A stretch of DNA of 64,000 bases from the NCBI RefSeq assembly GCF_009870125.1, contig NC_046683.1, forward strand, positions 58,667,869-58,731,868, written 5' to 3'. The position numbers were made by a program, and so were the translations under genes. How positions within the stretch are numbered: position 1 is the stretch's first letter; each line of letters opens with the position of its first letter. Under the pieces are notes generated by a model, which made no database searches, was not told where the DNA came from, and saw only the letters and a list, made by a program, of their open reading frames with translations. Below are positions 1 through 15,015 of this stretch, one piece after another. The stretch is from Drosophila pseudoobscura (taxonomy: Eukaryota > Arthropoda > Insecta > Diptera > Drosophilidae).

Positions 1-2569
1 CCAGCACGGCTCCCAGTCGATCCTTTGGCACGAGTATCGGATCGGGCACCTTCCACTGCGGATTGCTGATCAGCATCTTCAACTGGGTGAGGGCGTCTGG
101 GTCCTTGTCCATCTTTATGCTAGCCTTGGGTCGCTTCTTCAGCGGCTGGTTAGACTCCCCATCCTCCTCGTCGTCGTCGTGGATGACGACTGTCTCCAGC
201 TTGCCTTCTCGACCCGCCTTCCCCAGATCCATCGGCTCCGCCTGCTGTGCCTGTTGCTGGTTGCCGTTCAGCTTGAGGAATTGCTCTAGAATGAGATTTT
301 TTATCGTCTCCGAGGTGGTCTCCACCTCCGCTGGGATGGAGTTGACTGGCAGCTGCAGCTCCCGCTCGGGCGACTTGAGTATATCCGAGCTGGAGGTCAC
401 CGCGCACTGACTGCGCGACTCCGATGGCGGACACACCTCCTCGCGCTTCTTGTAGCTCAGATCCTTGGGCGCCTCATCGGCAGAGGCGGCGGCCGCTGTT
501 TGTTTTTCCATCTCCGGCATCGGTGGCGTCGGCGTCGGTGTGGGAGTGGGTGTGGGCGTCTGTGTCAGCTCCACGGTGGCAGGCGTTGCCGGTTGCGGCT
601 GCTCCGTGCGTGCCATCTCCTCCTGCTGTTTCTCGAAGGCTGCAATCCCAAGGAAGAGTTCTCCGTTCAGTCCCTCGATCTCCCCGGCCTCGTTGAACGA
701 CAGGCACTTGGGTGCATCATCATCGTCGTTGTTCATGTGTAGGATGCTGGGCAGGTCCTTGCCCAGATCGGCCACGCAGAACGAGCCCAAACCGTCGTCG
801 GCCGCCGTGACGTCGCCTTCCACGGATGTTGAGGCACCATTGGCTGGACCACTCGCCTGAACCAGGTTGTCCTCGCAGCTCCTCTTCACCAGGGAGTCAA
901 GCAGATCGGCCCCGCTGCTGCCATTGTCGCTGCTGCAGTTCTGTAGCAGATCATCGGCATCGTCCAGGAGATCTTTCAGATTCTTTGTATTGCAATCGAG
1001 ACTCTCGACGGTATCGGCTCCTCCGTTCTCGGCCAAGGACTTGTCGGCCTCGCTCGACGCCGCTGTTGCTGAGGTCATGGCCATGGCCGCGGCCGCGGCC
1101 GCCAGTTGCCCTTGGGGCAGGAACAGCCCCGTTTTGGGGCACAGCTGCAGTTCCATGGGCGAGGGCGTGGAACTCTGATATGTGGGCGTGTTGGTCTTGG
1201 TTGCCTTGGTGGAGGCATTTGTGTCCTCGCCATCGAGTAGCAGACCATCAAAGCAGTCAGTGGGCGTGGACGTGGGCGTCGCTGGCGGTTGCGGCTGTTG
1301 GGCAGCTGGTCGGACCACAACATTCTCAATCACCGCAGCCAGATTGTCATGCTGCTCCTGGTCGTCCTGCACCTCCTCCTCTTGCTCCAGCTCCTCCCGT
1401 TCATCGTCGTCCAACTCATCTGGCAGCTGAGTGGCACCACTGTCCTCCCAGTCGTGCAGGAGACTCTGAGCTACATTGGGGATCTGCATCTGCATCTGCT
1501 GCTGCTGCTGCTCCTCCACAAGTTCTGGCTCTGGCTCTTGCTCCGCCTGTTCATGTTCCTGTTCGTGCACCAGCTCATTTTCGAGATGCTGCTCATGTTG
1601 CTGTTCACGTTTGACCTTCATCAAGGGTGCGGCAGAGCCGTGGAAGAATTTGACTATCCTAGTGGAGGAGGCATCTGTGCGCGGCATGGATCGCCAGCCA
1701 TTTGTGGTCTTGGTGAGGCGGATCCGATTCCTCTTGTCGTAGTCCTCGCAGCGCACCTCAACGATTCTGGTGTCGTCCTGCTTGACCCACAGGAAAATGG
1801 GATTGACGCTGGGCGTCGTGGGGGGAGTGGGAAGATTAGTAGAAACAGTAGCGGGAGTCGTAGCTGGAGCGGGAGCTGCTGCAGGAGCAGGGGTTCGAGC
1901 ATAAACAGGACGATGGCCAGATGCTGGCGGCAATGATGATGCTGAATGATGATGCGCCTCCTCCTTCCGCTCCGTAGGCGGAGCCGGCTCTGTTCGGGCT
2001 CTAGATGGTGCTGCATTTGATGCTGGTGCTGTTTTGGTTTCAATTTTCACTGCTGCCACTCGGGAGAGCGGCAGTGGCTTGGCTGGCTCCTTGGCTGCTG
2101 GCTGCTTGGGCTGCTGAGAAAAAGGCGGCGCTGACTTCACTGCAGATGGCGCCGCAGGTGGCACCAGTGCCACTGGCTCTGCCACAACGGAGCTGCTGCT
2201 GCACTTTGGTTCTGTTTTGATCTCACGCAATAGGTTCTTGTTGATGCGCGGGGTGTTGGCTACCTTGAGGTGGCCAAACTTTCGCTTGGCCCGCGAGTTC
2301 TTGCCGCGCGCTCCCTTGCCACGACGTCGGGTCGGCTGCTCCTCAAAGACCAGGAAGATATCGCGGGCTACTCTTCGGCGCTCCGACTTCCTGTGGCAGA
2401 CAGGTGGCGCTGCCTCGAACTCCTGTTTGACGATGCCGACACCCCCGCACTCGTTGCTCGCATCCTGGTTGTCGTCCTGGTTACCGTTACCGTTACCATT
2501 GTTTTCATCGTTGTCGTTGCCGTTACCGTTAGCTACGCATCCACTTGGCCCGCAAGTGTTTCTTGGCAT
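1..2569 (-). CDS. nuclear-type protein with PxDLS-like motifs, 3' end outside window
   Basis: A single reading frame stays open from an ATG at 2569 down to the left window edge, so at least 856 codons are present and the C-terminus is missing. I do not recognise the family. Visible parts are an Asn/Gly-rich start, a basic stretch near residues 60-97 (KSERRRVARDIF, then Arg/Lys clusters) that looks like a nuclear signal, a more ordered block near residues 255-310 (FLWVKQDDTRIVEVRCEDYD), Gln/Glu-rich and Ala runs, and near residue 701 the peptide PKDLS, which fits the PxDLS docking motif of the corepressor CtBP. A related PMDLG lies near residue 778. A transcriptional cofactor role is inference from composition and motif. 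The gene is head to head with MTF-1, 1.6 kb apart, and a strong promoter block lies about 380 bp upstream of its ATG. In-frame codons were checked at both ends and in the middle. Confidence 0.8.
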   Translation of the reverse strand, partial: MPRNTCGPSGCVANGNGNDNDENNGNGNGNQDDNQDASNECGGVGIVKQEFEAAPPVCHRKSERRRVARDIFLVFEEQPTRRRGKGARGKNSRAKRKFGHLKVANTPRINKNLLREIKTEPKCSSSSVVAEPVALVPPAAPSAVKSAPPFSQQPKQPAAKEPAKPLPLSRVAAVKIETKTAPASNAAPSRARTEPAPPTERKEEAHHHSASSLPPASGHRPVYARTPAPAAAPAPATTPATVSTNLPTPPTTPSVNPIFLWVKQDDTRIVEVRCEDYDKRNRIRLTKTTNGWRSMPRTDASSTRIVKFFHGSAAPLMKVKREQQHEQHLENELVHEQEHEQAEQEPEPELVEEQQQQQMQMQIPNVAQSLLHDWEDSGATQLPDELDDDEREELEQEEEVQDDQEQHDNLAAVIENVVVRPAAQQPQPPATPTSTPTDCFDGLLLDGEDTNASTKATKTNTPTYQSSTPSPMELQLCPKTGLFLPQGQLAAAAAAMAMTSATAASSEADKSLAENGGADTVESLDCNTKNLKDLLDDADDLLQNCSSDNGSSGADLLDSLVKRSCEDNLVQASGPANGASTSVEGDVTAADDGLGSFCVADLGKDLPSILHMNNDDDDAPKCLSFNEAGEIEGLNGELFLGIAAFEKQQEEMARTEQPQPATPATVELTQTPTPTPTPTPTPPMPEMEKQTAAAASADEAPKDLSYKKREEVCPPSESRSQCAVTSSSDILKSPERELQLPVNSIPAEVETTSETIKNLILEQFLKLNGNQQQAQQAEPMDLGKAGREGKLETVVIHDDDEEDGESNQPLKKRPKASIKMDKDPDALTQLKMLISNPQWKVPDPILVPKDRLGAVL

Positions 2570-2951
2570 TTTACGGCCGGCCGCGGCGCCTTTTGCGTCT
2601 ACGTTAGTGTGGAAAAACGATTGTCATTTTATTTGATTTTCTCCCTATTGCATTTTCCCCTGCTTTTGCTATTGCTCTGTACTTTTTTTCTGCCTCTTGC
2701 TTTTCCTTTTGCACCCGTATGCCTTTTTCTCTCGCGCTTCTCTCTCTCTTTTCCTCTGATTGGGAGCAGAGTTCTGATTGGCAGTGCAACTACTCGAGGC
2801 ACAGTTTGTTCACATCGATTTCATTGCTGCTACCATGCACTTGCCCCACCAGCGTTTCTAATTCAGTTAACTTTACTTTAATATTTTGCTGCTGTGCTGC
2901 TATGCGATGTTTTTTTTACGTTGACAAAATCAATGAATTTTGTATATACAG

Positions 2952-3021
2952 CAGTGTGACCGCGGGCTTATCGATAAAATATACCGTCTGACCCTCAGAA
3001 ATATACCGCAATATACCGTCC
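2952..3021 (-). promoter_or_regulatory. composite core promoter: motif 1, DRE, motif-6-like array
   Basis: Read on the minus strand, the block holds two GGTATATT words (the outer one followed by GCGGTATATTT), the linker CTGAGGGTCAGACGG, another GGTATATTTT, the DRE palindrome TATCGATA (2969-2976) and finally CGGTCACACTG (2952-2962), a perfect match to the Ohler motif 1 / M1BP consensus YGGTCACACTR. These words are established for TATA-less housekeeping promoters of flies. Orientation and position fit the left-hand gene. Positions 2952-3008 match 57728-57784 with only about five differences. Confidence 0.75.
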
Positions 3022-3835
3022 AATTTTCAAAATATAGCTTTTTGGTCGGCCAAATCAGGGATGATATTCGCATGGAAACGTATTTGTCTACGTATTCGTA
3101 TTTGGCATGAGTATAATAAAATTGAATCTAATTAGTCGAATGAAAGCTGATTGTGGGGATATTATAAATTATGAAATTTATTTCAATTATATGGAGATAA
3201 AAAACACGTTATTTGCATTATTGCTGTCCCAAAAGGACGAATTAATCCAATATTGAGGTGCTTTCTCTGTGCATTCTCGACTCCAGCGCTACAGCGCCCT
3301 GAAACAATACCATTCATTCTTGCTTGATTTCATAAAAAATTTGAATTGTTAACAAAATTTTATTTGTAAGCAAACACAAAACACTTGTGAGTACTATGCT
3401 TAGAGTGTTGTGGCCCTGACAAATTACTTCAGAGCAACATTTGAAGTTGGGTAAAATTAAATTATGAACTATAAAACTATAGTAGATTACTTATCAAAAC
3501 AGCACAAGCTTAATTAATCTGGTAATGGTGAAAATTAAATGATAATTGTTTTGGAATTAAGATTCGTTTTGTTGTGTATAATGCCGTTTACTTTTCATTT
3601 CGGTGTCACCTTTTGCGACAACGAGAGAACAAATTTTTCCGTTTTCAAACTGTTTTGGTGCAGTAAACGAACTAGCAAGTGAAATAAAACAGACAATTTA
3701 ACTTCAAATTGGGAGAGTTATGGTTATTTCCCTTAATTATTAAATTTTTTTTATATTCTACGAAAAGCTTTTCGCACGATCACTATCGTCTATCGATTGT
3801 CCTACTGGCAGTTTTTCAGGGGGACCGTTTGCGGT

Positions 3836-3971
3836 ACGCTATATACTTTTTGGTAAAATTTGGTATATTTGATCAACTTTGTGGTATATTACGGTATATT
3901 ACAATACAGGTCAAAATATAATAGTATCCAAACTAGCGGTATATTTGATCGTTATTGCCGCGGTCCCACTA
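3836..3971 (+). promoter_or_regulatory. MTF-1 promoter: GGTATATT array and degenerate motif 1
   Basis: On the plus strand GGTATATT occurs at 3862, 3883, 3893 and 3938, two of these followed by TTGATC. The array ends in CGGTCCCACTA (3961-3971), one mismatch from the M1BP consensus YGGTCACACTR. It lies about 200 bp before the MTF-1 ATG in the right orientation. It mirrors the block at 2952-3021, giving the divergent pair the same promoter grammar on both strands. Confidence 0.6.
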
Positions 3972-4167
3972 AATTCATTGTTGTTGTTCTGATTGGACCC
4001 CGATCTTCTCGCGGCCGCTAATAAAAAATCTCTTATTTCTCGTACATATATATATGTATATATCTTATAGCACAGTGACATTTTTTTATACGAAAACTGC
4101 ATACTGCATGCGATTGTCGCCGTGTCCGGGAGTGTCCGTGTGCGTGGGTGTGTGAATATACTATAAA

Positions 4168-10744
<6,577 letters not shown>

Positions 10745-11598
10745 ACTATAAAGAAATACACTAATCCCGAAAGCAGCAGCAGCACTACTCTACTCCAAAG
10801 AACCAAAACCAAACCGATCCAACCAAACCATATAATCATATGTAATCAAGTATTGTGCCTGTGAAAAGTATTTCCCTTTGTTGAACATAAAGAACCAAAA
10901 AAACAAAATCTAAATTTGTCCAAGCTGTTTGAGTGCATTTAAGCGAAAGATCTATCGGATCGCAACATGGAAACCAAATGTGCTATAATAAATATAGTAT
11001 ACATACATATATATGATATGCTCATAATAAATTCGGGGGAAGAAGAACCTAATCAAGCAGACATAAAAAGAGCCCAATTTCCTGTAATATTTGAAATGCT
11101 TTCTGCCGCCCCTAAAAACTAAATCTGTTATTTTTTTTCTTCTAGTTTTTAAATGAATCATGTGAAATATCTCTCTTTAACTAACACAGAACTATTATTA
11201 TCGAGAGCCAATAATCATATAAATAAAATATAAATTGTATAAAATACTATAATATTTTAGCGAGTTTATAACGCTTTACGCTTTATATCAACCCATATTA
11301 TAAAAGCGAAAGATATTTTCTACTGTATACTCTATATATCCGAAAGAAATCATCTGTATAAAGTCGAATAAAACATAAAACTAAACCGATTCAATAGAAT
11401 TATTATTTCTGCTGCTCTCTGCTGCTGTTGCTCTCTGCTGTTGCTGTTGCTGTTGCTCTCTGCTGCTGTTGTTGCTCCGGAATGCTTGTCGAATAATGCT
11501 TTAATCCTGGTTGAACATTATATACTAAATCCGTAGAGAATGTGCTTTTATTGACCCCTTAAAAGCTCTAAATATAGCTCTGATCCACAATTCGTTTT
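10745..11598. other. MTF-1 3' UTR and convergent intergenic DNA
   Basis: The stretch holds the MTF-1 3' untranslated region, with a likely AATAAA at about 11369-11374, then an imperfect CTG/TTG/CTCTCTG repeat at 11408-11476, and on the minus strand the Bet3 poly(A) signal (AATAAA read at 11547-11552). MTF-1 and Bet3 converge here. No further gene is visible. Confidence 0.6.
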
Positions 11599-13943
11599 CT
11601 AATCCTCGCCAGCTGGTATGACCTCCTCTAGACGCCGCACGAACTTAACGCGCAGCTCCGTCACATTGTCGCCCTTGAGTTGATCCTGCAAAAGGCACAG
11701 AAAAAACAAGAGTGAGAGCCACATGCCACAACACACGTGCAATACATAACCAAAACAGAACCACGCCAAACCAAAGTATTCCCACACAAAACTTACCTGC
11801 ACAAACCAGCACTGCACCTCCAGCTGGACCATCTCCAGGGCACCGCGTACACAGCCGCTGAGTATGGCGCTATATCGCAGATTGGTCAGATCCGCGGGCA
11901 GCTCCACAAACTCAGTCAGCGGATTGGAGTCAAAGAGCAGCGAGAACTCATCAGACGCCGCCGACCAATTCGAGATGGTGGGCTGGATGTTGAGATAAAT
12001 GCGAAAGCCCTGCTGTATGCGGTCGGCCGTCTCACGCATCTCCAGGCAACGCGGCGCCGAGGTGCGGGCGAGAAAGTCCTCGATCAGACGCATGCCCATG
12101 TTGTAGCCAATGCGCTCCAGCTGCTTGTTCACATCCTCGACGTTCTCGAAGTCGCGCAACATTTGGGTGACCAGCGCCCCATAGGTGAGTGTCAGGAACT
12201 CTGAGTTCTGTGTGTTTTTTTGTATTTTTTTGTGTACAAAAGAGAGAAAGAAAAAGAGGAGACAGAAAATAAAATTTCAATCCAGAACCAGCAAAAGACA
12301 TTAATATTGGCACTACAAAATTGTTCATTTTGATTTGGTTTCTTCTTTTCCTTCAATTAATGCTCTTCTCCCCCGATATATCCATTCGATTCGGCACTTG
12401 CGTGATTATAGAATAAATACAAATTTATTTCGACTTGTGTACAATAAAAAAAAAAGAAGTCGCGACGAGCGGGGTGAGGTGGTGGGACTGGGCGGGGGAG
12501 AGGACACAGAGTGTTGGCTTAATTCTATGTGCTATGATCTAATCTGGGTTCTACAAATATCTACAGCTTCAAAGGGTCATTCCGACTTGATAGCCGTTAT
12601 CGTAATGCTCGGCGTTTGGTGGGGCGCTATCAACTTGGGGGGTGCTCGCGCAGTTCCCCGACTGAGGGTTACACTGCTGGGGGCCATGGGCAGGCTGCCG
12701 CCGTCCGAGCTGGACTCGCCCTTTTCCTGCGCCGAATGGAAGCGTCCGCCCTCGCCGCGAGCTCGGTTCATGGCATGCCGATGGCGAGATTCGTGCAAGT
12801 ATTTACAACGCTCCTTGGGTATGCGCGACTCTAGCTTTGCCCTCGCCTGACGCCTTATAAGTATCCGTTTGTACTGCTTGGCATTCACGTAGAGCGGCTC
12901 CTCGTCCGGCTCGCCCTTGGAGCTCTCGTCCTCGCTGTTAGTATTTGTGCCGGTGGTGCTGGTGCTGGCATCGGCACTTACATTGTTTGCAGCCGCTGTC
13001 GCTGCAGCGGCGGCGGCTGCTGCCTGATTATTCGCCTGCTGCTGCTGTTGCTGCTGCTGCGGCTGCTGTTGCGTGGTGACGACACTGCCAACGCTGGTGC
13101 CGCCTTGGCCGGCATTCGCTGCTGCTGCATTGACTGTGGCCATTGCCGCTTGGGGAAGCATGATGATCTGCTGACCGCCCGTGGATGCTCCCTGGTTGCC
13201 AGTCGCCGCTTGAGTAATTTGCACTAATTGGCCATTGATGTTGAGGTAGTGGGGAGTCGGTTGGGCGGCCACAGCAGCGGCCGCCGCAGCTGCCGCATTT
13301 GGATCGAGTGTAGTTATGGTGGGGGTCTGATAGAAAATGGTCTGGCCATCGGGCAGCTGCATTAGCTGCATCTGTGGCTGCTGCTGCGCCTGCAGCATGA
13401 TTTGGTTCGCCTGCAGCGGGATCAGCTGCGGCTGGAGACCAGCCGTCGCCTGGCCCTGAGGCTGCTGTCCGATTATTATTTGCGCAGCTCCCGTGGGTAG
13501 CATTGGCATGGGAATCACTTGAATCGGCTGGGCGGCGGCGGAGGCATTGCCCGTGGCAGTGACAGTGCCTGTGTTTACGTTCACATTGTTGCTGGCAGCG
13601 CTTTGGCTGTTGGTGTTGTTGTTGTTGGTGGTGGTGGTGGTGGAGGAAGCGGAGCTCATTCTCGACGTTGCTGTAGTGCGGGTACTGCTAAAATGGTTTT
13701 CCATATCACGCAGGACGCGCTACCTGGTGAATCACTGGTGTCCCTCAAGCCCTCAACACACTTACTGGAAAAGCGAATGAAGCCGATTTTGAGGGTGGGT
13801 GGCACTTCAATATTTGTGTTCTTAGAGTCTAATCAAAACTAACCTTACAACTAGAAAGCAGCGGACCGATTACCCATAGCGTGCACAGGCTTCCCTCAAC
13901 TTACCACTTTCTTGGCGTCAAGTCTGGTGGCCTGTCTGGACAT
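11599..13943 (-). CDS. Bet3: TRAPP complex subunit Bet3 / TRAPPC3
   Basis: Three coding exons fit: 13905-13943 (13 codons, [13 protein letters not shown]), 11797-12207 and 11599-11685, giving 178 residues against about 180 for human TRAPPC3. The tiny first exon was found by matching the expected N-terminus: its donor is GTG|GTAAGT and the phase is 0. The body carries the hallmark [32 protein letters not shown] and [15 protein letters not shown] segments and ends EEVIPAGED. Cys67 matches the acylated cysteine of the family. Bet3 sits at the centre of the TRAPP tethering complex, which activates Rab1 in ER-to-Golgi traffic. The first intron (12208-13904) contains the whole Nf-YA frame on the same strand, so the two genes may share a promoter or leader. 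The gene was called from sequence similarity to TRAPPC3; CG3911 is the fly name I recall. Confidence 0.92.
12208..12576 (-). other. Nf-YA 3' UTR and rest of Bet3 intron 1
   Basis: The segment contains the Nf-YA trailer with its AATAAA at 12424-12429 (minus strand) and the polypyrimidine tract and acceptor of Bet3 exon 2 (TTCTGTG forward is CACAGAA reversed, at 12202-12210). No coding frame fits Bet3 here, which is why its first exon must lie beyond Nf-YA. Confidence 0.65.
12577..13704 (-). CDS. Nf-YA: nuclear transcription factor Y subunit alpha
   Basis: A single exon of 375 codons. The N-terminal two thirds are a Gln/Ala/Thr-rich activation region with poly-Ala and poly-Gln runs. Near residues 268-325 lies the CBFB/NF-YA core: [20 protein letters not shown] for the part that contacts NF-YB/NF-YC, then [20 protein letters not shown] and [11 protein letters not shown] for CCAAT-box DNA contact. 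NF-YA joins the histone-fold pair NF-YB/NF-YC to bind CCAAT in the nucleus. The frame lies wholly inside intron 1 of Bet3, same strand, with only 200 bp between its ATG and Bet3 exon 1. A poly(A) signal (AATAAA read at 12424-12429) follows about 150 nt after the stop, so it ends its own transcript before Bet3 exon 2. Confidence 0.95.
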   Translation of the reverse strand: MENHFSSTRTTATSRMSSASSTTTTTNNNNTNSQSAASNNVNVNTGTVTATGNASAAAQPIQVIPMPMLPTGAAQIIIGQQPQGQATAGLQPQLIPLQANQIMLQAQQQPQMQLMQLPDGQTIFYQTPTITTLDPNAAAAAAAAVAAQPTPHYLNINGQLVQITQAATGNQGASTGGQQIIMLPQAAMATVNAAAANAGQGGTSVGSVVTTQQQPQQQQQQQQANNQAAAAAAAATAAANNVSADASTSTTGTNTNSEDESSKGEPDEEPLYVNAKQYKRILIRRQARAKLESRIPKERCKYLHESRHRHAMNRARGEGGRFHSAQEKGESSSDGGSLPMAPSSVTLSRGTARAPPKLIAPHQTPSITITAIKSE

Positions 13944-14430
13944 TTTTCGGTTGTTTTAAGTCTCGTCTTAAAATTCTCCAATAAAACTAGAAAAAAAGAC
14001 TCAGATTTCTGCGAAATAGAGTTGTCAGGGTACAGTGCTGAATCACGGCATTGGCAGCAGGGATGCATATGAACTAGTCGTTCATGAACGAAACTAACTA
14101 TTCATTAAACTTAAGACAAGTGCAATAGAAGGGAGTACTTAACACTAGAATTTTTTAGAAAATTATTCATCAGTCGCATAAAATTATAAGTTCAGAGCTG
14201 AGGGTAAAAGTGGTCTAGTAATATTCAAACAAATATTGAAATCGGGGAATATGATTTGCGATCATGGACGGAGAACGATTAACCCATTGTCAACCAGGGG
14301 TATATATATATTCCCACGAAAATGTTGAATCTTGAAGAATTTTAGCGCAGTTCACATGAAAGATATCTTGCTCTTTTTTACAAGTAAAAAAGAAGGATCG
14401 GGTGGATCTACAAACAGTATTATAAGTCTC

Positions 14431-14661
14431 GGTTTAACTCAAGTTGTTCACCTGTTTGAATGGAGGGGGGTTAAGTGGGATAACTTCGTTTTTTGATCGA
14501 TATTTCGAAAATTAAACAATATAATTCTGGGGGTCTATTGAGGGTATTTTTTATATTGATATTTTATATATGGTAACATCGATGTTTTTTAAACTCTATC
14601 TCAGCATTATTTTCTGCGGTTTAACTCCTGTTTGAATAGTTAAGTGGGATAAGTTTGTTTT
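14431..14661. repeat. two-copy diverged direct repeat
   Basis: GGTTTAACTC, CTGTTTGAAT and TTAAGTGGGATAA occur in that order at 14432-14484 and again at 14618-14652, followed both times by a T-rich tail with GTTTTT. The period is roughly 180 bp and the second copy is more compact. This looks like an old local duplication upstream of Tom1. Confidence 0.55.
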
Positions 14662-14673
14662 TATCATCGGTAT

Positions 14674-14710
14674 GAGACGGTATATATTTGAGGGAGAGAC
14701 GGTCACGCTG
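14674..14710 (+). promoter_or_regulatory. Tom1 promoter: motif-6-like word plus motif 1
   Basis: The plus strand reads GAGACGGTATATATTTGAGG, then GAGAGACGGTCACGCTG. The last eleven bases (14700-14710) differ from the M1BP consensus YGGTCACACTR at one position. The order GACGGTATAT, TGAGGG, GACGG resembles the blocks at 2952 and 57728. It lies about 300 bp before the Tom1 ATG. Confidence 0.6.
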
Positions 14711-15015
14711 CTGCTCTCTCTTGCTACGGAAAAATGAGTCGCAATATTGAATGGGCTATGGAAAGGTATGAGAACAGGCAAATTTATTGCTTTTTCTGGG
14801 CCGTTTTGCCTGTTGTCCATACCCTCTTTTTCCTTCCGTTATGTAGCAAATATGTAGTTACCGTGTATTTTCCATGTAATAAATTGAGCAAATGTAAACA
14901 CAAAAAACACAACGAACGAACCAAACTGAAAACCCAGGTGTCACACAGTAAATAATATTAAGTTACATTGCAAAAACTAAACCAAACCAAATACGCAGCG
15001 AGAGAGCGCACTAAA

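Larger units (their letters stand above)
2570..4167. other. divergent intergenic region with two promoters
   Basis: This 1.6-kb AT-rich gap separates the minus-strand gene on the left from MTF-1. It should hold both 5' untranslated regions and both promoters. Motif-rich blocks lie at 2952-3021 (reading left) and 3836-3971 (reading right). Between them I see no open frame of note, only AT-rich sequence without clear repeats. Confidence 0.7.
13944..15015. other. divergent intergenic region Bet3/Tom1
   Basis: About 1.1 kb between Bet3 exon 1 and Tom1 exon 1. It contains a palindromic GTTCATGAAC at about 14080-14089, a two-copy direct repeat (about 14431-14493 and 14618-14661) and a Tom1-oriented promoter block at 14674-14710. 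A small frame with ATG at 14734 overlaps the likely Tom1 leader and has no recognisable product. Confidence 0.6.
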
